In this document: positions 1 to 29,800 of the stretch, one piece after another
Layout: every line of letters starts with the position of its first letter
How positions within the stretch are numbered: the stretch's first letter is position 1
From: Amoebidium appalachense
Lineage: Eukaryota > Ichthyosporea
Assembly (NCBI GenBank): GCA_963693365.1
Contig: CAVNZM010000007.1
Span: forward strand, 9,672,001 to 9,736,000
Length of the DNA: 64,000 bases
Direction of reading: 5' to 3'
Notes under the pieces: model-generated
What the model was told of the DNA's origin: nothing
Databases searched by the model: none
Seen by the model: only the letters and a program-made list of their open reading frames with translations
Translations under genes and position numbers: made by a program

Positions 1-620
1 ATGTTATGCACCTGCCATGTGCCAGCAAAATCATAGCTCGCCCTCGTTTGGAACCTAGACAATTAACCCAAGTTGCAATAATCTGCATGATTATCCATAT
101 GGAAGTGAACACAACCACATATAATAGTAATAATAGGATAATAACTTGGTATGGGGTATCGGTGTGGCCCATCCGTGGAGCTGTCACCAGTGGCGAGGTC
201 TGGCAGCCCTAGTGTCCAGGCTGCTGCCTGCCCCCCTCTGCCTACGCTTACGGCCCTCGTGTGCTTGCTCGTCATTTTGCTCCTGTGGCATCCTGCCATG
301 CAGTGTGCGCGCATACTTGTGTGGCCTCATGTTGAGAACCACGGTGCTCTAGAATGGTTCATGCCAAGAACACGGGATTCCATAGTCACTGTGGCATCAG
401 CCACGAACACGGTGCTCTAACATGGCCCACACCACAACATAAGCTTGTGCTCTCACTCACTTCCTTCTCTCACCACCCCATAGTGCGGAAAATGAAGAGG
501 AAGGATTAAGGATGAAACGAGACGAAGCGAAACGAGACAAAGCGAAACGAGACGAAGCTCGAGCGCTGTGTATACTTGAGACGATCTCGAAAGTGATGGC
601 AGAAGTTGAAAAGGGCAAGG

Positions 621-626
621 TTTATT
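621..626 (-). other. Candidate polyadenylation signal of the tRNA ligase gene
   Basis: TTTATT on the plus strand reads AATAAA on the minus strand, about 350 bases past the stop codon of the ligase gene. Position and motif only; weak without transcript ends. Confidence 0.35.
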
Positions 627-794
627 TGTGTTTAGCCCTTACCATTGAATAGAGTCAGCAAGAGAAGTAACTTCGTAAGGAGAATATAATCTCTGATTTA
701 GATAACCATATAAAGTATTCTCCATTTTAGTTTGTGGTGGTTGTGATGGGTGAGCGAGTAGGTAAGAGAGCAGGTATTGTGGTGGTGGTGGTGG

Positions 795-796
<2 letters not shown>

Positions 797-877
<81 letters not shown>

Positions 878-889
878 GTGTGTGTGTGC
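797..889. repeat. (GT)n microsatellite
   Basis: About 45 GT dinucleotides with one TT interruption near the end, downstream of the ligase stop codon. Its CA/GT translations explain the long Cys-Val and His-Thr reading frames here. Confidence 0.95.
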
Positions 890-976
890 ATGTGTGTTTG
901 GAGGGGGAAGGGGAGATGGGGGAGGAGGGTAAAGACAACAAACACGTGTGCAAGCACCAAGCATGCATTGGGTTAC

Positions 977-13071
<12,095 letters not shown>

Positions 13072-13902
13072 TTTCAATTAGATGCCCGAAAGGCCTCGAA
13101 AGTTTGGAAAGTGCGAAGCCGTTTAGCTCAAGAGCCTGCTACATCCAAATCTACAGGTTTTTGGACCCGAATGGGCCAGAATCCAGAACAACGTGCAAGA
13201 GATTTCTTCGAGAAGAGTGGTCGTACAGCACCGTCACTAGATCCTTTTCAGCCAAGTAGAACTGAAGTCCTCAGCGTTTTAATACACTCCGCTCTCTGGC
13301 CGTAAACCCTAGGATCCGGAGAATATGAGCAACGGCAAGGAAGTTTTAGCTGCAAGGCCCGGAAAGATAACTTCGAAACGTTACTTTTGTGAAAGTGACG
13401 GACTACAAAGACGCTGCGTTATATATATATCGTAGGACCTTAGCTTGCGCAAATATCATGAACCAGGCACAACCTGATTGGCCCGTTAGCCTTTGGCGCC
13501 TGAAGGTGACAATGCTGAGTCCTCCAACAAACCATTCAAAAAGTAAAATATTTCTACGTTTGGATACATTCAAGACTTAAAGGTTGTCAATTTTGTATTC
13601 TTATTTTATGTTTTAAAATCAGGCATACGTCTGGGTATAAGCCAAGAAGCGACCGTTGTAGGCTGTGTGAACTTTGAAAACGGGCACAGCTGCGCATGCA
13701 GTGTTACAAGCAGGAAGTTGCTGGCAGGGTCAACTCAAAGCACAGTGCCCCCCCGCTCTATTCTAGTGATAGTGTAATAGTATTAGTTACACACTGAAAG
13801 AAGTTGTCGGGCTTGCTGTTTTACTAGTAGTTGTGCTGTACGCGAGCTGCGTGTAAGAAATTATAGACTTATTTTCCAGCAAAGCTGCTTCACGACTGTA
13901 GA
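13072..13902. promoter_or_regulatory. Divergent intergenic region between ligase gene and Lys-rich protein gene
   Basis: About 830 bases separate the two start codons, so both promoters should lie here. It is free of long microsatellites. An inverted CCAAT box (GATTGG) is present at about 13479. No TATA box can be assigned with confidence. Confidence 0.45.
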
Positions 13903-19334
<5,432 letters not shown>

Positions 19335-19792
19335 CACCACTCCCTTTTTGAAAGCCTTTTTTTTTTTTTTTTTTTTTTTTTGAAAGGCACGTGATCAATT
19401 TAGATGATTCCGTGTTTGTCACATTTCTCTGCTTCTGGAGTTTTAAGAACGGGGATTTTTGGTGAACTAATGCTGAATAGTGTTTTTGAACACCCAGTGG
19501 ACTGATAGTAGACCGTAGCCATCATGGATTCATGACAACGGTTGAGCAGATCAATGATATAGAGTATAGGGATAACACCGTGCTACTGAGTATGGCAAGA
19601 TGCTAGAGAAATCACTAGTAGTACCCTCTCAGGAGTCTTATCGGGGCTCGTCACTTTTTTCCCCCGGGGGGGAGGAAGGGGGGAGTCATTTTTATCGGCA
19701 CTTAATATTAGACACTGCAGCATGAAGTTGGCAAGGTGCATTGCACCTTTAAAACTTTCTCTGGAATGGGTTGTTGTTTATTTTGGGGGGAA

Positions 19793-19823
<31 letters not shown>

Positions 19824-20028
19824 CCTTCTGACCTAATGTCGTGTCTGGTGTTGTTTATGTAACATGTGGGACCACGGAGTTGAATGAAATATACAATGTG
19901 CTCCTGTGCATGTGTTTTGGACTGTCACACTGTGGTGTGCATGGCCGTGTTGGTGCCCCAGTCTGTGCGAAACAGAACAGTGGCCCACTTTCAAGTTGTG
20001 AGCTCGGCTCAGTAGCTGTGCTTGTCAT

Positions 20029-20034
20029 AATAAA
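20029..20034 (+). other. Candidate polyadenylation signal
   Basis: AATAAA about 695 bases after the stop codon of the Lys-rich protein gene. Confidence 0.35.
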
Positions 20035-20961
20035 CTTTAAAGTTGAATATAATTGAGAGTTCATGGTGCAGTATCCAAGTGCTTTTTCGGAGCACATCTG
20101 CTGGCCTGGGGGTATGTAGGAGGGTGTTGGCAGGAAGCCACCTCAGTAGGCGCTACGTCCGGGCAGCAGGGCCTGCCAGTGCTGGGCTATTTTGTGTTGG
20201 ATATGGGCCGGGTGAGGGCAGTATGTAGTCCATATTGAAATCCCTCATCAGGTGGTCCCCCCTCCCCCTCTCCCCTCTCTTCCCGTGGGACCTTCTCCTG
20301 GGCTGGAGCCGTAGAATCGAATTGTTGCGGAAGGGCCCGGGGCGGGGTTGTTGGGGGGGGGGGGGGGGGGGGATACCCGCCAGTGCGGCCGTGTATACTG
20401 CATGACACCCAAGGTCTGTTGGTACGCCGCCATATCATTTATATGCCACATATACACTGGCAAGCTTGTGTCACGGGGCACTGGGCAGGCCAATGCGCAT
20501 TCTAATGGGCATTGCCCAGCGAATGCAGGCATGTGGAACCTCGAAAACGTGTCCAATAGGGTCCAGAATCGCACAGGATGAGTGGTATCTACGTAGTGCT
20601 CTTGCCTTGTTTTGTTCTTAACTTTGGTTCATGGTTCTCACGTATCTTTTCTCAGCTAAAAGTTCAAGTTGTTTTACTGCAGCTGGGTTTGTTTTATTAG
20701 ATTGATTTACTTGAGTTGGTTTTTGGTGTTGCAGCGCACGCAACACACACACCTGTGCGTGTCCATGCGCACACACACTGGATACATGTACATACACACA
20801 CACATGCACGCACGCGCACGCGCGCACACACACACCGTAACACACACAAGGCGCGTGCATGCGCAAACAAACACACATACACACGCGGGTGGGCACGGTA
20901 CGCACACACAAACACATACCACACGCTTGACCCCTACCGTGCAACAGACACATACTCCGGA

Positions 20962-20963
<2 letters not shown>

Positions 20964-21021
<58 letters not shown>

Positions 21022-21023
21022 CC

Positions 21024-21080
<57 letters not shown>
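20964..21080. repeat. Poly-C (about 57) followed by (CA)n
   Basis: A homopolymer run then about 27 CA units; it generates the long Pro/His-Thr and Gly/Cys-Val reading frames on the two strands. Confidence 0.95.
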
Positions 21081-21083
<3 letters not shown>

Positions 21084-21834
21084 ACACACACACCTTCCAA
21101 ACCACCCCCCCCGAAAAAAAAACAAAGAGAAAGGGGGGGGGGGGGGGAGGGGGAGGGGGGGAAGGGGGGGGGGGGGGGGGGGGGGGGGATTATGTGTGTG
21201 TGTGGCTCCCGAGCAGTCTGCATGACATCCTGTTGCTATGCTGCGCCAAAGCGCGCACGTGGGCAGCCTGGGCCATGCATGTACGCATGCACTATATGTG
21301 AGGTAAAAAAATTACGTCAATCCGAGGGCACGCAAATATACACACCGTGATACACACACGTGCACACACGCACGTATGCACGCACGAACACACAATGAGG
21401 CACGCAGGCACCACACACGTAAACACATAAGCACACACATTGTCAACGACACACACGTTTCTCACTCTGATCTCCTTGAAAATTTCAGACCTTCTTGTTT
21501 TTAGGCTAAAGATAAAAATGCTTCAGGCTGGTTGATGATATAGCAGAGTTTTTATCCTTTCTCTCCCGGAGACCCCCCCCCCTCCCTCCCCCCCCCCCCC
21601 CCCCCCCCCTCTCCCTCCCTCTCTCCCTTCCTCCCTCCCTCCCTCTCTCCTGCATTTTCTTTATGTAGGTCCTGTGATCACTCTGGAAACGTCATTATTG
21701 ACTCCGGAAAGTATGACTGAACTTCGGTAACGGTTCTGCCACTACGGTTGCGTAATGACCAACACCATATTGATTTGGAACATTCGGAGGCAAATACTTG
21801 ATAATGTTGGTCGACCGCAAGTGTACTGCAGAGG

Positions 21835-21836
<2 letters not shown>

Positions 21837-21879
<43 letters not shown>
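21837..21879. repeat. Poly-C tract
   Basis: About 43 C with a T and further C following, in intergenic DNA upstream of the receptor gene. Confidence 0.95.
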
Positions 21880-21882
<3 letters not shown>

Positions 21883-23056
21883 CCCCCCTATCCGCCGGGA
21901 GTTGAACACACAAGCACTCGCACACACATGCAACCACCTCCACCAAAAAGGAAGAAAGAAAAATTGGTTGGACATGTTGCGACAAACCCCACTACAGAAA
22001 GTTTGGGGGAATCACGAGGATAACGGAATGCGGATGACGACTGTTGACGTTCAACGATGCTTGGTGGCTGGGGGGTCCGGGGGAGCCCCCGAACATAATG
22101 TTAGGCTCTCTTTCTTACGATGTAACTACATAGCTGGTGTTAACATATACACTATTAACCTGAGTTTTGTATAAGAAATAAAAATCTGTATTGAGTTTTG
22201 AACGAGTCTGGCAGCTCGGCTACCGGTACGGTCCTCCGCCGAATTCGGAAACAGCATCGTTGCAGGGATTAGCATACCAGTCGTTACATTGGATAAAACC
22301 AGGAGAAACCCCTAAATTCCCAAACAATTGAATATATTCGATCTGATTTTGTGGTAATCAACCTGAGCAAATGCACCACGCTGTAAGATTTTGACGTTTT
22401 TTTTGCATGAATTTGCACCATTCGACCAATTGACCAGGTGGGGTACCACTCCAAGTTAATCGACCAATCATGTCCGCCAGCTTGTTGACATTGCAGGACT
22501 CGTGATTCAATATGAGAACAACAGTTTACAGAAAAGGTGCCGCACTTTCAGACAGTAAACATTCATATGACTGAGTGTGTGAAGGCAGTACTCCAACTTG
22601 GTTAGCATAAGTGTGTAGGACGCAAAATAAAGCTTGTTACTTTGTGAGATACTAACGAAACGGTATTTTTGGACATCCCATGCTCATGGCATCTTTTACT
22701 TTTTGGATCATCTGTTCTGTTCATCAGCTTACTAACTGAGATCCTAGATCTGATCCTAACCAACTTCATAATCATACGGGGCACTACATACGTAGGGGCT
22801 GAACGCCTGAAAATATCACCTCGTGTATACCTTTGAGAGTGTTTTACTCTTCTTACCTGGGCGATTTGTTCCTGGTCTGAAATAATCTTGCCCCGATTAG
22901 TTCAGTAGTTCCTTCGTGGGATCTTTCTGAAAGGCTCGTGTGAGCGCACCACGCGCGCAACGCCTAGCACTAACAACACAAATCCATACGCCTGACACAC
23001 CGCCGGTGCCACAATTTAAACTGCACACACACGCACACAAACAAATATACCCAAAA

Positions 23057-23057
23057 C

Positions 23058-23095
<38 letters not shown>

Positions 23096-23123
23096 CTGGC
23101 ACACACACACACACACACACGTG

Positions 23124-23218
<95 letters not shown>
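23057..23218. repeat. (CA)n array upstream of receptor start codon
   Basis: About 160 bases of CA repeat with short interruptions (ACTGG, GTGCGCGCGC), ending about 50 bases before the receptor ATG. Confidence 0.95.
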
Positions 23219-23220
<2 letters not shown>

Positions 23221-23271
23221 CATGTTTTAGCCCACAAATCTACACAAGACAACTACACTAAACTGCTTACA

Positions 23272-25839
23272 ATGGCATCGTCTGTTTATAGGTCACTTGG
23301 CCTATTGGCCACCTTAGCCACTCTCTTTACGTATACACCTGCTCATGGCCAGGTCACGCCTAACGCAACACAACCTATTCCTCCGGCCGTTCCCACCTTG
23401 ACACAACCTGTTACTCCCGCCGCCAAACAGACGCCAAAAATCCCTGGCTACCTCCTTCGACCACCCCCACCTGGTCCATCCCCCATTAGTGGAAAATGGA
23501 CCTACGCTCGAAATCTTGCAGGGGGCTGACAAGGAACCGATCAGAGATGCATATGAAAATTGGGACCCTTTTAACCTCACACAGTACCAGAGTGACCCTG
23601 AGTACCAGTGTGTGTACGACCGGTTCTTGCGGACGGGCCTGCAGGAAACCATGCGCCAAAGTTCGCTGCCTGAATACAACGTGACTACCTTTGCTGCAAA
23701 CGCAACGTCACACGGGCCTGCTATAAAAACCAGGCCTCGGGTTAGCCTTTACAAGGCCCAGGGTGACGTCAGCGGAAAGGAGATACCGCTCTTCTGCCAG
23801 AACATATATATGTATGTGCCTAACACTATTCTTGCAAGGTTCCTTTTGGCTATTTCAACCCGGAGCCCCTGCTAGCCAAACCCCCCCTCCCCCCAACCCC
23901 CCCCCCCCCCCCCCCTTCTTCCCGAACTTCCTCCCCCTCCCCCCTCCCCCCCCCCCAATCCATGAACCTCATCGCCCCCACACACATGTACACACAAACA
24001 AAAACTTCTTCTCCCTTTCGGTCTCCCTGCTTGCTTAGTCTGCGGCGCTGCCACTCCGACTCGTGCCTCGCAGTACCAACCCAGGGCTATATCTGAAAAA
24101 TTGTAAGCTATTATCCACCCCAAGCTGGCAAGGAACCACGGGAATAACTTAACTAACCCTGACACGCGTAGTATACAGGCTGAGAGAAAACATGCTCCGT
24201 GAGAGTCTGGATGAGATAGCCGTCTACCGTGTTCACAATCCCGGCCCGCCTGGCCGCATAGCACCCGGGGTTGCAACAGGCAATGTGCGGCGGCTAGTGT
24301 TCTACACGTCACTGCGCAAGATCAAGTCGGAGACCACCTGGTCCGCATCGGCACTGCTGGCCGTGCAGCAGCTGAGAGCCATGATGGAGCTGCATGCAGT
24401 GGAGAGTGCAAAGTCAAGTAAGTGCATCTCAGTGCCCCTATAACGTGCACTCCTGTGTGTAGTGTGTGTATACTGTATCAAATATATAAGCATCGTGTTG
24501 CCTTTTCTATTGCCATCAGTTCCTGACCGCATTATAGGGAGGCATAGCAACACTGGTACCAACAGGGTGCTCGTTCTGGCTTAAGGCAGGGTTCAGTATT
24601 GACGGCTTTTTTGCAGCCACTGATACTGTGTTGACCCAGTGTAAATGATACGCCCAGGCTACTAATCATCTGTACTACACGTGCAGAACTCCCCGTCATT
24701 CTGGATCTATACGTGGGGCATAATGCGCACATCCCACAGACCCTTCTGGCTGCGGCCCACTACGACGTCAATCTTACCTCTGCAAGCCCGCACACTGACA
24801 AAGCTTTCAAGCATGAAAAACTGGTCCTGGCAACGAAAATCTACTATTCGATATCCGATCCTCTGACCCCTACACCCGGGCCAAATTTTCCGGTTCATCA
24901 AAACGATCTTGTTTTGGTTCGGACCGAAGAATTGCCCATGCTTGCACATACGTCCCTGGTGCAAGACCTCACGCCATTCATCGAAAATCACACACTGATG
25001 ACGGGGGAGCTGATAACGAAGAACTTTGGAGAGCCACATGCGCGGGATTTCCACTACCAGGTGCCCGGAAAGAGTCGCAGTTCATTCCACGCATTCCCGA
25101 TTATGGGCACGTCTCTGGGGTTGATCTACTGTAACAACAATACCACATTGAACTCTCTGGGATACAAATACGTGCCTGGGTATGTATGCTGTGGCTGTGC
25201 AACACTGCCCTTGCTTCTCATCAAGTGTGCATCACACATGTATGGTTATCATCAGTATGTCCATTTTGTGATGTTACAGTCACCGGGATTTCTTTTCGTT
25301 ACCTGCCAGAGATTCCAGCGCATGAAGCCTTTTCCTTGACGCTGATTGCCTAGCTAACCACACATGTATACGCAATGCCCACACACACATGCATGGACAA
25401 AGGCTCGTATTCAAAACACTCGCACATCAACGTACACACACCTTGGTATACATAGCACCCAAGCACATGCCATGACTCAAACAAAACACCCGCATGCCAC
25501 GACACAACCCCCACACAACTACTTATATTGCCGCACACAACAGATCTAGAGTATCTGCACGGGAGGGATTCCACATGCCCGTGGAGGAGTGGACGTGGGA
25601 AAAGCTCGTGGAGATCTCGCTCAAAATCAAACAGAAATACAACCATCCGGGTTTCTTCTTCGACTCTGGCATCCATGAAGAGGGTGGGTATCCAAAACTG
25701 ATAACTATGTTGATCTTTGTGCATTTCCTAATCTGCTTCTCTCTCTTCTTCTCCCTCTTCCCTCCCCCCCCCCCCCCCCCCCCTCTGTCCCCTCCCCCGA
25801 TTCAAAAGCAATCAAAACTTCTCCCCTCCTCCCCCCTCC

Positions 25840-25885
<46 letters not shown>

Positions 25886-26026
25886 ACCACCACCATCGTT
25901 TTTGGTCATACTCCAGCATTCCGACTGTTGAACTTATCCTAACTCCCGTCCTCCCCTTTTCCCTTAACCAGGCACTCGTACAAACACAGAGACACCCGCA
26001 CCCGCACCCGCACACCCGCGCACACC

Positions 26027-26122
<96 letters not shown>

Positions 26123-26691
26123 CGCGCGCACACACACACTGTGACACACGCATACACGCACACGCACACGCACACACACACACGAACACACATGCACACA
26201 CATGTATGCACACGTACGCGCACGCACACGTACACACACACAGCCTCTCTCGTGCAGGTGATTGCCATGCAGGCCAGGGTGCCCCTTTTTGCCTCCACTG
26301 CCCCCACAGGCAACGACTCAGACGCTAAGCTCACCTGTGGCCTTACCCACCCCACCCTTATCCAAAAACTACGCAACACTTTGGGCCGATTGAGAGATTC
26401 GGGTACTTGGGATATTACGCGGCGTTCAGGACCCCGATAAGGATTCGTATGCAGCAAACAGAACAGGTCTGCGATCCGAATTCCGATCGTTCTTGAAAGA
26501 TTATCCGAATGTGCCTTTCCCTCCGAACTCCGAGGTGTACCATAATGCGAATTTCAATTTGATCAAACCAGGTGACAACAAGCCCAATCTTGGATTCGTG
26601 TTGATGAAAGGCTTTGGTGCTATTCCTCTCGACTGGTACGTTTCCCTGTGCGAGTCTTGAATGTTGACCTTTGCACACCCACCCACCCACC

Positions 26692-26756
<65 letters not shown>

Positions 26757-27287
26757 ACACACGTACACACACACACACACGCTCACTGAGTCTCCCTCAC
26801 ACTCACACACACACGAATATGGAGAATGATGTCAAGTTTACGTACTAAGACTTTGTTTGCTTCCATGCTCCACAACATCCCCGTTTTGGCATACACTTTT
26901 AACATTCGTTTGTATCACTATGAAGTTCAGTCCTCTCCCCCCCCCCCCCCCCCCTCCCCGGGCCCCATACCCTCCCCCCCCCCTCCCCCTCTCTCCCCGG
27001 CTCCCATCCCTTTTACCATGAGAAAGGCAAATATTAGTCAAACATACCATGTTCTAACCTACTGATATATGGCACTCAGGTTCGGTGAGAACCCCAAGTC
27101 CAACCCAGACATGAGATTTGGGATGGTTCCAGGGGGGTTCAACATCTTCAGTGGCATGGGGGTGTCCATGGCCCCCCGGCCAAGGGATGCGCAGTTGGCG
27201 TGGGCCATGATTGGGTTAATGAACTCGGCTAGAGACTACGACGACTATGCAAGCCAGCTAGCATTCAACTATGGCTGGGCTGTAAGT

Positions 27288-27325
<38 letters not shown>

Positions 27326-29769
27326 TCTCCCTCCCTGCCCCTTCCCCCTCCCGGCCTCACCCCCACTTCCCCCCCTCCCCCCCCTCCCCCCTCCCCCCTT
27401 CTCCCCCGGGGCCACCTACCTCAGAACTCTATCCCCATCCCCCACCCCGGAATGATTCCCCCCCCCTCCCACCCCCCCCTCCCCCCCTCCCCCCCCCCCC
27501 CCCCCCCCCCCCCAGGTTACAGTAGGCAGATATCCCAACAGTGCACTGTATGTGTAGCGAGACCCTCTACTGCTCTTTGCCCCCCCTCCCCCCATCCCCC
27601 TTCTACCTTTCCCCCTCCCCCTTCCCCCCCCCTCCTCTCCTCCCCCCCCCTCCTCTCTCCCCCCTCCCCCCCCTTCCCCTCCCCCTCCTCCCCCCCCCCC
27701 CCCCCCCCCCCCCGCTACCACCCCCACTGCCCACCCCCACCATCACAGAAACCAATCACACGCACACTCACCCACCGTTTCCCACACAGCCTCTCCGTCA
27801 AGACGTGTGGTCCATGCAGACGTGGCAGTACGACACAGGGCGCAGTGACACTGGGGGCTACGACTATCTTCAGGTGCAGTCACTGGCCCACTCTCTGCCC
27901 CTGGGCTACCCCGTCAACCTGTCCCAGGAGTCTCTTAAGCGCCTGGCTAACTACAAGCCCTTCTGCACCATGTTCGTCGAAATGCTCTACCTCAACCAGT
28001 ATGACCCCCCCCCCCCCCCCCGACCCCCCCGACCCCCACCCCCCCACCTACACACCCACGCACACACCACCACCACAACCACCATCCCCCTTCCCCCCTC
28101 CCCCCGCCCCTTCTTTCCGGCCTTCCCCTCCCCCCCCCCCCCCCTCCCCCCCCCAGGGACACCCCTTGCCCTCTCGTCTCCTCTTTCATCCACACCGCCA
28201 ACCAAGTGCAACCACCACTACTCGCCACATCTCACGCCAGACGTGTTCTTCCCCATGTCAACCACAACAGTCCCGCCACACCACCTCACCCCACTCACCC
28301 ATGCACTAAACATACATGCCTCACCCACGTGCACACGCACTAACCCTATACCCATCAGAAGCATCGAGGTTGCAGCAAACAATGCCTGCGATGCCATCAA
28401 CCTTGACTACACGCCGCAGTGCAGTGAGGGCGTGCACTACAGGCGCACCGTGGTCGAGGACTGCTACACAAACACCGCCGCACTCAGCGTAGGCCCCCCC
28501 CCCCCCCCCCCCCCCCCCCTCCCCTTCCCCTCCCTCCCTCCTAAAAAAGGAAAAAAACAAAAAAAAACGGAAAAAAGAAAGGAAAAAAAGGGGGGGAAAG
28601 ATATGTTGATGCTTTTGTCCTTCGTTGCGCTTCTCCCCTCCCCCTCCCCCCCCCCCCCCCCCTCACCTCCCCCTCACCTCCCTCCCTTCCTCCCCCCCCC
28701 CCCTCCCCCCCCTTTTTCTCCCCCTCCCCCCCTCCCCCCCCCCCCACCTCCCCCCTCCCCTCCATCCCTCCCTCCCCCTCCCCCCCCCTTTTCTCCCCTC
28801 CCCCCCTCCCCCCTTTTCTCCCCTCCCCCCACCCCCCCCCCCCCTCGAATGCGCCAAATACCCCCATCTCTCCCCCCAACAACCCCTTGTAGTGCCATCT
28901 TCCGTTGACTTACACACCCACCAACCCACCAACCATCCCCCACCCACAGGGTGTCTACGAGTGGATCAACTTTACGCAAAACGGTCAGCTAGGATACCGC
29001 CTAAATCAAGACATAAACGACCGTCGTCCCTGCAACGGTTCCCTTCCAAACAACGGCGAACCATTTGCAATCGACTGCCCGTTTGTAGGTCGCACCCAAG
29101 CTGCTGCCATTGCCGTGTATACTCTGTGCGGTATTGGCATAGCAGTTGGTGTTGCAATTGGGGTGATGTTGTTTGTGTACCGCGAACACAGGTCCATTCG
29201 CAGTGCCAGCCTGCTGTTCTGTGAGTTCATCATCCTGGGCTCCATATTGGTGCAGACTGCACCCTCTCTGTTCCCCGGCACACCCGACTATGCCCGTATC
29301 CATGCCGGCACATGGCTGCTGTGTCTGGGCATCTGCCTCATCTTTGCTGCCCTTCTCGCAAAAACCTACCGGTACAGCCCCCTCCCCCCCCCCCCCCCCC
29401 CCCCCCCCCCGTCCCCCACCAACTCTCCCCCTCCCCCCTCCCCCCACCCCCACCCCTACTTCCCCCTTTTCTCCCCCTCCCCCCTCACCCTCCCCTTCCC
29501 CCCTCCCCCCTCCCCCCAACCCACCCACCCAACCCCCCGATGGCTCAACGGATATTCTCTGAGCACTTCAGCTCGACCGACCTGTCTGTCACTTTGAACT
29601 CAGCTCCATCTTCCGTACCACCCAACCATACCTCCATCCCTCCACTCCCCCAATGCACACACAAGAGCACAAACATATACCCATCATTGCATACACGTAT
29701 ACGCGTAAACGTACTAAGCACCTATCTCCCTTCTACTGTAACACGTCGCTTTCGGTGGCTAACCCACCA

Positions 29770-29800
<31 letters not shown>

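Larger units (their letters stand above)
1..976. other. 3' flank of tRNA ligase gene, no gene seen
   Basis: Reading frames here are short and lack conserved sequence. The stretch holds a short tandem array of GAAACGAGACGAAGC-like units at about 514-557, a repeated ACGGTGCTCTA phrase at about 341 and 408, and a long GT repeat from 797. Confidence 0.5.
19335..23271. other. Intergenic region, no gene supported
   Basis: Holds the 3' flank of the upstream gene and the 5' flank of the receptor gene. Open frames are short or consist of repeats. It contains a T run at about 19362-19381, a G run at about 19794-19822, CA-rich DNA at 20740-20920, a poly-C plus (CA)n block at 20964-21080, purine-rich DNA at 21120-21190 and poly-C at 21837-21879. 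The stretch 21900-22900 is unique-looking but without coding signal. Confidence 0.5.

Noticed and set aside
27287-28908. Overlapping 340- and 455-codon proline-rich frames
   Set aside because: C-rich introns of the receptor gene create the open frames; the real exons here have good splice sites and a consistent phase chain.
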